DNA from: Methylobacterium sp. AMS5
GTDB taxonomy: Bacteria; Pseudomonadota; Alphaproteobacteria; Rhizobiales; Beijerinckiaceae
Reading direction: 5' to 3'
DNA: 64,000 bases
Assembly: GCF_001542815.1 (NCBI RefSeq)
Contig: NZ_CP006992.1
Span: 3,973,501-4,037,500, forward strand
Position numbers and translations under genes: made by a program
Part shown: positions 44,988 to 53,831 of the stretch, piece after piece
Layout of the letters: each line of letters opens with the position of its first letter
Numbering within the stretch: position 1 is the first letter of the stretch
Notes under the pieces: generated by a model
Database searches by the model: none
What the model was told of the DNA's origin: nothing
The model's input: only the letters and a program-made list of their open reading frames with translations

Positions 44988-46546
44988 GACGCGTCGATCG
45001 AGCCGTCCGGGTAGATGTAGAGGCCCTTCAGCTCCTGCTGCATCGCGTGGATCATCACCGAGGTGAACAGCGACAGCGCCGGCATCTTGGTGGCCAGCAG
45101 CGGCATCGTCTCGTTCTGCAGGATGGCCTTGCGCTCCTCCAGCGTCGGCGCCGCGCGCTCACGATCCAAGCTCGCATCGATCTGCGCATCCTCGATGCCG
45201 GTGATGCGGTGCGAGGAGGAGTGGAAGTGGGTGCGCAGCACCAGATCCGGCTCGGGCGAGGCGGTGGACCAGCCGCAATCGACCATGTGGCCGGGCCCGC
45301 CGCCGGGGCGGTGATAGAGCCGCTCGTTCCAGGCCGCCGGCTCCAGCACCGTGAGGCTCACCGGAAAGCCCTGCTCGTTGAGCATCGCGGTGATGACCTC
45401 GCCGTATTCCTTCGTCTTCGGGTAGAACCCGACCGAGGTGATGTATTCCAGCGGCGGCAGCCCCTTGCCCTTGGGAAAGCCCGCCTCGGCCAGCAGCGCC
45501 TGCGCCTTGGCCGGGTCGTAGGCCGGGTAGTTCTTGAGGTCGACGTAGCCGAACTTCACCGGGGAGATGAAGTTGGCGCAGGCGTGGCCCGCCGCGCCCA
45601 GGATCTCCAGCAGCATCGCCCGGTCGATCGAGTGGCAGGCGGCCATGCGCACCCGCACGTCGTTGAAGGGCGGCTTGGAGCAGCGGAACCAGAGATACTT
45701 GTTCTCGACCGAGACGACCTCGTTGATCGCGATCTTCGGGTTGTTCTTGACCGTCTCGACCTGCTCGGGTTCGAGCCGCTCGACGATCGAGGCCTGACCG
45801 TTCATCAGCGACAGCATCCGCGTGGTCGAGTCACCGGTGAAGGTGAAGTTGATGCCGGGAATGCCGGGCTTGCCGCGGAAATAGCCGTCATGGGCCTTGA
45901 GCACGGTGTCGTTGCCGCGCTGCTCGACGAAGCGGAACGGGCCGGTGCCGTTCAGGCGCCGGGTGAGGGCGCCGCCCGGGCCCTCGGCCACGTCCTTGGC
46001 CGAGAGGATCGGCAGGAACGAGGCCAGGAAGATGAAGAGGTGGGCGGGGTAGCCGCCCTTCGAGGTGTCGACGATCACGGTCTCGTCGTCGGGCGTGGTG
46101 ATCGTCAGCGTCTCGGTCGGGCCGGGATACCACTGCGCCGGCCGGTCCTTGCCCGAGCCGTACTCGAAGGTCGCCTTCACGTCCTCGGGCCCGAACGGCT
46201 TGCCGTCGTGGAAGTGCAGGCCCTTGCGCAGCTTGATCTGCAGGCGGTGCGGATCGAGGAGCTTGATGTCGGTGGCGAGCTCGTAGACCACCTTGCCGGG
46301 GTCATCGAGGGTCATCGGCGTGCGGGTCAGGAAGCCCATCACGAAGCCCTCGATGTTCTTCTGCGAGAGCGTGGTGTGGGCGGTCGGGTCCCAGTTGCCG
46401 GTGATGTTCTCGGCCGAGAGGAAGACCAGCGGCTTGCCGGACTGCGCGAAGGCGGAGGAGATCAGGAAGTCGGGATCGATCTGGGCAAAACCCACAGCGG
46501 CGGCGCTCGCCTGAAGAAACCGCCTGCGGTCCATCGTACCGGCCAT
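44975..46546 (-). CDS. dipeptide-type ABC substrate-binding protein (SBP_bac_5), Tat-exported
   Basis: 523 residues. The N-terminus is a twin-arginine signal (DRRRFLQASAAAVGFA), unusual among binding proteins and implying folding before export. The rest is a DppA/OppA-like two-lobe fold. The ATG at 46546 has GGGAG nine bases upstream; an ATG nine codons earlier is less likely. First gene of the operon that contains the M20 hydrolase and kinases. The ligand could be a peptide-like, nickel-chelate or small amide compound. Confidence 0.9.
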   Translation of the reverse strand: MAGTMDRRRFLQASAAAVGFAQIDPDFLISSAFAQSGKPLVFLSAENITGNWDPTAHTTLSQKNIEGFVMGFLTRTPMTLDDPGKVVYELATDIKLLDPHRLQIKLRKGLHFHDGKPFGPEDVKATFEYGSGKDRPAQWYPGPTETLTITTPDDETVIVDTSKGGYPAHLFIFLASFLPILSAKDVAEGPGGALTRRLNGTGPFRFVEQRGNDTVLKAHDGYFRGKPGIPGINFTFTGDSTTRMLSLMNGQASIVERLEPEQVETVKNNPKIAINEVVSVENKYLWFRCSKPPFNDVRVRMAACHSIDRAMLLEILGAAGHACANFISPVKFGYVDLKNYPAYDPAKAQALLAEAGFPKGKGLPPLEYITSVGFYPKTKEYGEVITAMLNEQGFPVSLTVLEPAAWNERLYHRPGGGPGHMVDCGWSTASPEPDLVLRTHFHSSSHRITGIEDAQIDASLDRERAAPTLEERKAILQNETMPLLATKMPALSLFTSVMIHAMQQELKGLYIYPDGSIDASKTA

Positions 46547-46880
46547 ACTTGAGGCTCCCGAGTTCCCACGCACCCATCAAAGTGGTCAAAAACCACATTG
46601 CAGGACCCGTGCCAGAAGCCACAAATCACACAGACCGGTCAGCTTGGCGGTGATCGCCGCCGGAAGGCAGGAGCGCTGAGGGGGCGAGCGGCCGTTCACC
46701 GCAGGGGCCTGCTCGTTTCAGCGGCAGATCGCGGGCGGATCGAGCGCGCAAATGCGAAAAGCCCGCCGAGCGCCCTGCGGGTGGGGCGATCGACGGGCCA
46801 GGCGTGCGCGACCGAGCGGCCCGCCCTTACCCCTTCGCGATGTCGGGGCAGGGCGGAGCTGGAAGCGACGCGTCGCTCTC
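46547..46880. other. intergenic region between receptor gene and ABC operon
   Basis: 334 bases. The left part must hold the promoter of the ABC operon; the right part holds the terminator of the receptor gene. Nothing else is seen. Confidence 0.5.
46757..46783 (-). terminator. intrinsic terminator after the TonB receptor gene
   Basis: On the minus strand CCCGC (46782-46778) pairs with GCGGG (46767-46763) around a 10-base GC-rich loop and is followed by CTTTTCG. It lies about 100 bases past the receptor stop. Confidence 0.6.
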
Positions 46881-49436
46881 TCAGAAATCGACGGAGGCGG
46901 AGACGATGAAGGTGCGCGGCGCGCCGACGGCGAGGAAGCCGCGGGCGGCGGAGGCCCAGTACGAGTCGTCGAGCAGGTTCTGGACGAGGGCGCGGAACAC
47001 GACGGGCTTTCCGTTCAAGCCCTCTGTCGTGTAGCGCAGGCCGGCATCGAAGCGCGTCCAGTCCGGAACCGACTGGGTGTTGGCCTGATCGTAGAACATG
47101 CTGCTGGTGTAGATCGCCCGTCCCGTCAGGGTCAGGCCCGGCGCCAGCCACGGCGGCAGGTCGTACTCGGCGTAGAGGTTGAACGCGGTATCCGGCACGC
47201 CGGGCGCGGCCCGCCCGTTGAACTGTCCTCCCGGCGTGTTGACCAGTTCCGCGTCGATGAAGGTGACGCCGCCGAGCAGCCGCAGGCCCGGGACGACCTC
47301 GCCGAACACGTTCAGCTCGACGCCGCGGTTCCGCTGACGGCCGCTGACCGAGTAGATGCGGGTCCCGGGATCGGTGAAAGCGTTCGGCAGCTCGATCTCG
47401 AACAGCGCGGCCGTGGCGGCAATGGTGCCGAAATCGTACTTGACGCCGATTTCCTTCTGCCGCCCCACGGCAGGCGGGAAGAGGACATTGGCGTTGATCG
47501 CCGTGAGGGGCGCCGCGGCCACCGGATCGAGCGACTCGATGTAGTTGCCGTAGAAGGACAGGTTCTCGAACGGGCTCAGCACGAAGGTGATGGCGGGGCT
47601 GAAGCGGCCCTCCCGATAGTTCGAGGTCACCTGCCCCTGCGTCGGCCCCGGACGGGTGGCGAAGCCCTGCTGGTCGATCTCCTGATAGCGCCCGCCGAGC
47701 GTCAGCAGGAAGCGGTCGTCGCCGAAGAACGACAGGGTGTCGGCCACCGCCACGCTGCGCGCGGAGAGCTGGGCGAAGAGCGGCTGCGCGGCGGAGCGGG
47801 GAAGCCCGATCGTCGGAATCGATCCGGTCGGCAGATAGACCGGATTGTAGATGTTGATCGTGTAGGGGGTGAAGACGGGCGGGACGAAGCCGCTGCGGAA
47901 GTTCTTGTTGTTCGCCTCGACGGCCGCGATGTTCACCTGATGGTTGAGAAAGCCGGTGCTGAAGCGGGTGCGCAGGCCCACCTCGCCGGTGAGCCCCTGG
48001 ATCTCCTGGGGCTGGATGGCGAGCTGGTTGGTCGCCTGCCCGGTCACGCTCGTCACGCGGTAGTTTGAGGTGAGGAAGTCCTCGTTGTAGCGGCTGGCGC
48101 CACCGGCGATGTAGACCGTCGTGTCGGGCAGGACGTCGTACTCGGCCCGCCCCGCGATCATGCCGTAACGGCTGTCGTTGTACTCGAACGGATTCGCGGT
48201 GTTGGTCCGGTTGTTCGGGGCACGGGGAATCTGAATACCGGGCGCGACCGCGTTGAACAGCGAGGTCGGCGCCGTGACGTTCTGCGTCGAGTGGGTCATG
48301 TCGAGCGAGGCACGGAACCGGTCGCCGCGATAGTCGAGGCCCAGCGCCGCCACGCCCACCTCGATCGCATTGTTGTCGAGCGGCGTGGCGCCGGTGCGGT
48401 AGGCGCCGTTGAAGCGCACGCCCCATTCCTTGAACTCGCCGAAGCGACGGCCGAGGTCGGCATGGGTCCAGATCTGCGCGTCGCTGATGTAGGTCGTGGT
48501 GAGCCGGGCGAACGGCTCGTCGTAGGCGCGCTTCGGGATGAGGTTGATCGTGCCGCCGACGCGGCCGGTGCCGCCGCTCAGGAGCGCGGAGGGCCCCAGC
48601 AGCACCTCGACACGCTCGAGCCCTTCGGTGAAGGCGCGGCGCGGGTTGGCGAGATAGAACAGGCCGTCGAAGGCCGTGTCGAGGTTGGTCACCGAGAAGC
48701 CGCGGATGAAGTAGGAATCGCGCTCGCTGTAGGGCGGCGCGTCGTTGCGCACCGACGAATTGTTCAGCACGACATCGGCGAGCGACACCGCCTGCTGGTC
48801 CTCGATCAGCTTCTCCGTGTAGCCCGTGATGCTGAAGGGCGTCTTCAGGACGGAGCGGTTGCCCAGGAAGCCGACACGGGTTCCCGAGCCGACCTGGCCG
48901 CCGGCATAGGGCACGGGCGGCTGCCCAACCGTTCCGGTGGGCGGCGGCAGGCCGGCGGCCGTGGCACGGCCCTGCCCTTGAGCCTGTCCCTGGACGTGCA
49001 GTTCGTCGAGCGTCACCGTCCCGGCCGGCTCGGCGCCGAGCTGGACGTAACGCGGGTTGACCAGGGTGATGGTCGAGGCGCCGGCCGGGCGATAGGTGAG
49101 GCCGGTGCCGTCCAAGAGCCTGGTCAGGGCGTCGAGCGGGGCGAACGCGCCCGCGAGCCCCGGTGTCTCCAGCCGCGCCGTCAGCTCGGTCGGGTAGACC
49201 AGCTTGACCCCGGCCTGCTCGGTGAAGGCGACGAGGCCGGCCTCCAGCGATCCCTTAGGGATGGCGAGCCGGACGGGAGCGCCCCCCAGCGGGGCTTCTG
49301 CCAGGATCGTGGGGCCGCTGGGCCGCTTCGCCTCGCCGGCTTGCACGGCCGCCGGAGCCATCACCGCGACGGACACGCCGGCCAGCGCGATCCCCGCCAT
49401 CCGGCCCTGTGAAAACCTGCGCGCGCGCGACGCCAT
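46881..49436 (-). CDS. mluA: TonB-dependent outer-membrane receptor, FecA/transducer type
   Basis: 851 residues. Signal peptide to about residue 35, a secretin/TonB short N-terminal (STN) signalling domain (about 45-125, including LEAGLVAFTEQAGVKLVYP), plug domain (about 200-310) and a beta-barrel ending in SASVDF. The STN domain marks a receptor that signals to an anti-sigma factor, matching the FecR and sigma genes next door. It should import the metal complex of the compound made by the divergent mll genes. The symbol follows my recollection of the AM1 locus. Confidence 0.9.
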   Translation of the reverse strand: MASRARRFSQGRMAGIALAGVSVAVMAPAAVQAGEAKRPSGPTILAEAPLGGAPVRLAIPKGSLEAGLVAFTEQAGVKLVYPTELTARLETPGLAGAFAPLDALTRLLDGTGLTYRPAGASTITLVNPRYVQLGAEPAGTVTLDELHVQGQAQGQGRATAAGLPPPTGTVGQPPVPYAGGQVGSGTRVGFLGNRSVLKTPFSITGYTEKLIEDQQAVSLADVVLNNSSVRNDAPPYSERDSYFIRGFSVTNLDTAFDGLFYLANPRRAFTEGLERVEVLLGPSALLSGGTGRVGGTINLIPKRAYDEPFARLTTTYISDAQIWTHADLGRRFGEFKEWGVRFNGAYRTGATPLDNNAIEVGVAALGLDYRGDRFRASLDMTHSTQNVTAPTSLFNAVAPGIQIPRAPNNRTNTANPFEYNDSRYGMIAGRAEYDVLPDTTVYIAGGASRYNEDFLTSNYRVTSVTGQATNQLAIQPQEIQGLTGEVGLRTRFSTGFLNHQVNIAAVEANNKNFRSGFVPPVFTPYTINIYNPVYLPTGSIPTIGLPRSAAQPLFAQLSARSVAVADTLSFFGDDRFLLTLGGRYQEIDQQGFATRPGPTQGQVTSNYREGRFSPAITFVLSPFENLSFYGNYIESLDPVAAAPLTAINANVLFPPAVGRQKEIGVKYDFGTIAATAALFEIELPNAFTDPGTRIYSVSGRQRNRGVELNVFGEVVPGLRLLGGVTFIDAELVNTPGGQFNGRAAPGVPDTAFNLYAEYDLPPWLAPGLTLTGRAIYTSSMFYDQANTQSVPDWTRFDAGLRYTTEGLNGKPVVFRALVQNLLDDSYWASAARGFLAVGAPRTFIVSASVDF

Positions 49437-49569
49437 ACCAAAGCCCCATCGATCCGTCGGGAGGGGCGGCACGCCGTGCGCCGCCGCGCCCTCGATGGTT
49501 AAGATCAACGGGGGCGCCACCTCCTGACGTGGGAAGAGCGATTTTTTTCGCCTCTCCTCGTCGCCCTGC

Positions 49570-50544
49570 TCACAGGGGCGATCCGACCAGCACCAGCAGG
49601 GGCGAGAGCCGCCGGATGCGCGTGCCCATGGTCGCGGCGATCACGTCGAGGGCGTCGTCCGTGTTGCGGGCATCGAACGCGCCGGTCACGCGCCGCTCGC
49701 CGAGCCCACGGTCGAGCAGCACGATGCGCCCGCGGCGGTAGCGGTTCAGTTCCGCCAGGACCGCCGCCAGCGGCTTTCCGGAAAAGATCAGCCGGCCGTC
49801 GCGCCACGCCGTGGCCCGCTCCACATCCGCCGCCGCCACGTGCAGGGCGTCGCCGCCGATCCGGACTTCCTCCCCGGCCGAGACGACGACGCGCCCGCTC
49901 TCGGCCGAGACATCGACACGCCCCTCCGCGACGCCCACCGGACTGTCCGCCCCGTCCGCGCGCAGGAAGAACCGGGTTCCGACCGCGCGCACGCTCAGGC
50001 CGCCGCCCCGCACCACGAAGGGCCGGCTCGGATCGGGCACGACATCGAAGCTGGCCTCGCCGCGCAGAACCGCGATCCCGCGCTCCCCCGCGGTGAACCG
50101 CACCGCGATCGCCGTGTCCGTGTTGAGGTCGACGCGGCTGCCGTCGGGCAGCGTCGCGTGCTCGATGGTGCCGACGCCACTCCACAGATCCGCGCGGAGC
50201 CGGTCGAGGAGACCGGTCTCGTAGGCCAGGGCGGCGGCGATCAGGGCGACGGCGGCCAGGCCGGCGAGCGACTTCGGTGTCTTGTTCGATGTTTTGTCCG
50301 ACGTCTTGCGCGGGCGGGGATCGGGCAGATGCCCGAGCCGGCGCCACAGCGCATCCATCTCGGCATAGGCCGCCGCGTGGACGGGATCGGCCTTGCGCCA
50401 GGCCTCGAAGGCCCTGTGATCGGCTTGCGTGGCGTCGGAGGAGGAGAGCCGCGCGACCCAGGCCGCGGCCTCGCGCTCGACCGGATCCTCATCGCCGTCG
50501 GCCTCGTCAGTCTCTTCGGCCTCCGTCCCGTCGCTGCCGGCCAC
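49570..50544 (-). CDS. mluR: FecR-type anti-sigma/sigma regulator
   Basis: About 324 residues. N-terminal cytoplasmic DUF4880-like segment (WVARLSSSDATQADHRAFEAW), a single membrane span near residue 85-100 (LAGLAAVALIAAALAYE), then a periplasmic FecR domain. It relays receptor occupancy to the sigma factor. No ATG fits; GTG at 50544 has a GGGGGG run six bases upstream, GTG at 50565 is an alternative. Symbol by recollection of the AM1 locus. Confidence 0.87.
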   Translation of the reverse strand: MAGSDGTEAEETDEADGDEDPVEREAAAWVARLSSSDATQADHRAFEAWRKADPVHAAAYAEMDALWRRLGHLPDPRPRKTSDKTSNKTPKSLAGLAAVALIAAALAYETGLLDRLRADLWSGVGTIEHATLPDGSRVDLNTDTAIAVRFTAGERGIAVLRGEASFDVVPDPSRPFVVRGGGLSVRAVGTRFFLRADGADSPVGVAEGRVDVSAESGRVVVSAGEEVRIGGDALHVAAADVERATAWRDGRLIFSGKPLAAVLAELNRYRRGRIVLLDRGLGERRVTGAFDARNTDDALDVIAATMGTRIRRLSPLLVLVGSPL

Positions 50545-50641
50545 GCCAATCCCCCCGGGGCCCACCGCGGCCCGAAATGGCGCAGCGCGGGTGTCCTATC
50601 CCCTTAGATCAACGAGGTCGCCGCCTCCTGATGCGACTCGT

Positions 50642-51163
50642 TCAAAAAAGATCGAGGCGGCTGCGCCGGCAATGCAGCAGGGCCTTGATGATGTGCTTCT
50701 CGACCATGTTGCGCGAAATGCCGAGGCGCTGCGCGATCTCGCCGTTCGCGAGGCCGTCGAGGCGGCTGAGCAGGAACACCTCGCGGCAGCGGGGCGGCAA
50801 CGCGTCGATCGCCGCAGCCAGGCGCTTCAGCTCCTGGCGGGCGATCGTCTGCCGCTCGGGGAGGGCGTAGCCGTCGGCGATCTCGGCGAGTTCCGCCTCG
50901 CATTTCGCCGCGAACAGAATCCGCTCCAGCCGGCCGCGGTTGCGCATCCGAAGGGCGACGTTGGTGGCGATGCGGAACAACAGGGCCGAGGGGTGCTCGA
51001 TGCTCGTGCGCGAGAGCGCGGCGACCATGCGCAGGTAGGTTTCCTGGCTCGCATCCGCGGCGTCGGCCGGGTTGTCGAGCAGGCGCTGGAGGAAGCGCCG
51101 GAGCTTCAGCCCTTCGTGACGGTAGAGGGCATCGATCGACACCCCCGCCGCCCCTCCCGCCAT
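50642..51163 (-). CDS. mluI: ECF sigma factor, FecI-like
   Basis: 173 residues from ATG 51163, with sigma-70 region 2 (about 10-75, DASQETYLRM) and region 4 (about 110-160, LPPRCREVFLLSRLDGLANGE). FecI-type sigma factors are activated by a FecR protein when the outer-membrane receptor is loaded. An in-frame GTG extends it by 11 residues but lacks a ribosome binding site. Symbol by recollection. Confidence 0.88.
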   Translation of the reverse strand: MAGGAAGVSIDALYRHEGLKLRRFLQRLLDNPADAADASQETYLRMVAALSRTSIEHPSALLFRIATNVALRMRNRGRLERILFAAKCEAELAEIADGYALPERQTIARQELKRLAAAIDALPPRCREVFLLSRLDGLANGEIAQRLGISRNMVEKHIIKALLHCRRSRLDLF

Positions 51164-52046
51164 GAGGTCGGTCCCGTCGCCCACAGATGATCCCACGCTG
51201 ATCGATGACTGAGGACCGACCAGAAGGAGACGCGTGGATTATGCAAGCCCCACAATAGCTTGTATCATTTCCAGTCTAGAGGACGATACTGTCGCAAAAC
51301 GTTGCACAGACAGTCGAAATACCCGCCCCAGAAACAAGACGAGAATTATAACAGCTAAAGACTACAAGTCATTTCATGGCCTCGTTGCGAATAAGCAACG
51401 GATTTTCCATCGCGGCGCAACGCGCGCTTCACGCGTCGCGATCATCCGACGGGGCCGGGAGCGAAGCCCGGTTCGGAGACGGACGGCGATGCGATGTGGC
51501 GGTCCGGCGCGGCAGGATCGCGGGCACAATCAGAGATGGCTCGCTGAACGTGCTCACGCCGTGACCGGCGGAGGCATGAAACAGGCCCGCACTCGATAAA
51601 ACGGCGGACAAATAAAGAATATTTTCGATGGCAACCAACTGCCACGACAATGCAACCGGGCCACCACCCTATATCAAGAACAATTCCAATAAATTCATCT
51701 TCTCTTGACGCATGCTTTGAGTTTGCGCAACACGCCTTCAGCCTCAAGCGATTCGAGGGAGTCCTCAGTCCGATGAGCAATTACAACGAAGAGCAACTTT
51801 TTTCCCTACGCTTCCATCGACGACCTTTTCTTTCTCTCGAAACCGCACGCTCCCCCACGCCTGCCGCAACGCTGAGTTCGCCGCGCGCTCAGGCCTGATG
51901 ACGACGATGACGCACAGGCTGCCCGGCGGCCGGACTGCCGCATCGATCCGACGGCGCGGCGCCGGGCCGGCAGATCGGAAATTCGGGCGCACGCCCCCGC
52001 CGCGATCCGGCCGGGCCCTCAAGGCTCACACGAGGTTTCGAAGATC
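51164..52046. other. AT-richer divergent regulatory region of the metallophore locus
   Basis: 883 bases between the sigma factor and mllA, clearly lower in GC than the genes around it, especially 51230-51420 and 51600-51800. It must contain promoters for both divergent units. A 41-codon frame at 51773-51898 lacks a good ribosome binding site. I see no RNA gene or transposon. Confidence 0.5.
51383..51400. promoter_or_regulatory. 18-bp palindrome, candidate operator
   Basis: CGTTGC and GCAACG form perfect 6-bp arms around GAATAA, in the AT-rich part between the sigma factor and mllA. Palindromes of this size fit a dimeric metalloregulator. No named consensus (Fur, Irr, RirA) matches convincingly. 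Confidence 0.35.
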
Positions 52047-53831
52047 ATGCCACCATCGTCTCAAGCCGTTGCCGAGGCGGCCGCCTTCCGCAGCTTCGCC
52101 AACGGATATCTGCGCGAGATCGACTCCGGCATCCGCATCCGGCACGCGCTGACGGACGGGCCGCCCGCGCCGTGCGTCGAGTGGAACCTGCGCAGCCGCC
52201 GCCTTGCGATCCGCGCCGAGATCCTGTCGCCCTCGCTGTGCGGCGCGCACGCGTTCGGCCGCCTCTGGACCCGCCACCTGCACGAGCCGCGCTGGCGGCC
52301 GGTGGCGCCGATGCGCGCGCTTCAGGAGCTTCTCGGCGAGGCCTATTCGCGCACGGATGAGGGGCGGGGCGAGACCGCCCGCGAGCGCGAATTGGAACTG
52401 CTCGGGCGCGTGCTCGACAGCTACCGCGAGACCGCGCGCCTGCTCGACCTCGCCGAGCGGACGGCGGAGGCGGAAACCGGCTTCATCGCCGCCGAGCGCG
52501 CCCTCGTCTTCGGCCACTGGCTGCATCCGACGCCCAAGAGCCGGCAGGGCCTCACGACCTGGCAGGCCCGGGCCTACGCGCCGGAGGAGGGGGGCACGTT
52601 CCAGCTCGCGGTGTTCGGCGCCGAGGCGAGCCTCGTCCGTCACGACTCGGCGGTGGCCCGCGCCGCGCCCGACCTCGCCCTCGACCTGCTCGGCCCCGAC
52701 GCCGCCCGGCTGGGCTTGCGCGCCGACGAGATCGCCCTGCCGATGCATCCGCTCCAGGCCGAGGCGCTGATGCTGGAGCCGCACGTCGCCGCATGGGTCG
52801 AGGCGGGCCGCCTGCGGCGGCTCGGCGCCTTCGGCCCCCGCTTCACCGCGACCTCCTCGCTGCGCACCGTCTACGCGGCCGAGAGCCCGTGGATGGCGAA
52901 GTTCTCGCTGCCCGTCACCCTCACCAACTCGCTGCGGGTGAACCGGCTCGCCGAACTCAAGGCCGGCGTCGCCATGGCCCGGCTGCTGGCGAAAAGCCCG
53001 TTCGCCGCGCGCCATCCCAACTTCCGGCTCCTCGCCGACCCCGCCTACCTCACCCTGCACAACCCCGACCGCGAGGAGAGCGGCTTCGAGACGGTCCTGC
53101 GCGAGAACCCGTTCCGCGACGGGGTGGAGCGGGGTGTCGCCACACTGGCTGCGCTCACCGCCGAGCCGCTGCCCGGCCGGCTCTCGCGGCTGGAGGCCCT
53201 TCTGCGGCAGGTCTGCCCGGAGGGTTCGGCGGCGCGCGCCCAGGCCGCCCGCAGGTGGTTCGCCCGCTATCTCGATTGCATGCTGGAGCCCGTCGTCGCC
53301 CTCTACGACGCGCATGGCATCGCGTTGGAGGCTCACCAACAGAACGCGCTGCTCGATGTCGCCTCCGGCTGGCCCGAGCGCGGCTTCTACCGCGACAACC
53401 AGGGCTTCTACCTCTCGGAATCCGCTCGCCCCCGGCTGCTGCGCGACGCGCCCGAGACCGCTTCAATCGCCTCGCTCTATTTCCCGGACGGCGAGATCCG
53501 CCGACGGCTTGCCTACTATCTCGTGGTCAACCAGATCTTCTCCGTCGTCGCCCGGATCGGCCATGACGGGCTGGCGCGCGAGGAAACGCTCCTCGACGAC
53601 CTCGCCCGCCGCCTGGAGGCGATGGCACGCCGCATGACCGGCGCCGGTCGCGCCTTCGCCCGCTCGGTGCTCGACGGTCCGAGCCTCTGCACCAAGGCCA
53701 ACCTGCGGGTGCGCCTGTCCGACCGCGACGAACTCGCCTCGGGCGACGGCACCGGCAACTACATCGACATGCCGAACCCGCTCATGCTTCGGGCGGCTCG
53801 GGGCGAGGCCGGCCATGCCCTCGCGTCCTGA
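52047..53831 (+). CDS. mllA: NIS siderophore synthetase A (IucA/IucC family, AsbA-like)
   Basis: 594 residues. NRPS-independent siderophore synthetase motifs: HWLHPTPKSRQG, LTNSLRVN, EAHQQNALLD and YRDNQGFYLSES, the last two being the FhuF/IucA-C region. In petrobactin synthesis AsbA adenylates citrate and joins it to spermidine. It heads the asbABCDEF-like order. The next gene starts 17 bases inside it. Symbol follows the methylolanthanin locus of M. extorquens AM1. Confidence 0.93.
   Translation: MPPSSQAVAEAAAFRSFANGYLREIDSGIRIRHALTDGPPAPCVEWNLRSRRLAIRAEILSPSLCGAHAFGRLWTRHLHEPRWRPVAPMRALQELLGEAYSRTDEGRGETARERELELLGRVLDSYRETARLLDLAERTAEAETGFIAAERALVFGHWLHPTPKSRQGLTTWQARAYAPEEGGTFQLAVFGAEASLVRHDSAVARAAPDLALDLLGPDAARLGLRADEIALPMHPLQAEALMLEPHVAAWVEAGRLRRLGAFGPRFTATSSLRTVYAAESPWMAKFSLPVTLTNSLRVNRLAELKAGVAMARLLAKSPFAARHPNFRLLADPAYLTLHNPDREESGFETVLRENPFRDGVERGVATLAALTAEPLPGRLSRLEALLRQVCPEGSAARAQAARRWFARYLDCMLEPVVALYDAHGIALEAHQQNALLDVASGWPERGFYRDNQGFYLSESARPRLLRDAPETASIASLYFPDGEIRRRLAYYLVVNQIFSVVARIGHDGLAREETLLDDLARRLEAMARRMTGAGRAFARSVLDGPSLCTKANLRVRLSDRDELASGDGTGNYIDMPNPLMLRAARGEAGHALAS

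Noticed and set aside
51773..51898. 41-codon frame upstream of mllA
   Set aside because: No good ribosome binding site; the composition changes within the frame and no family is recognisable.
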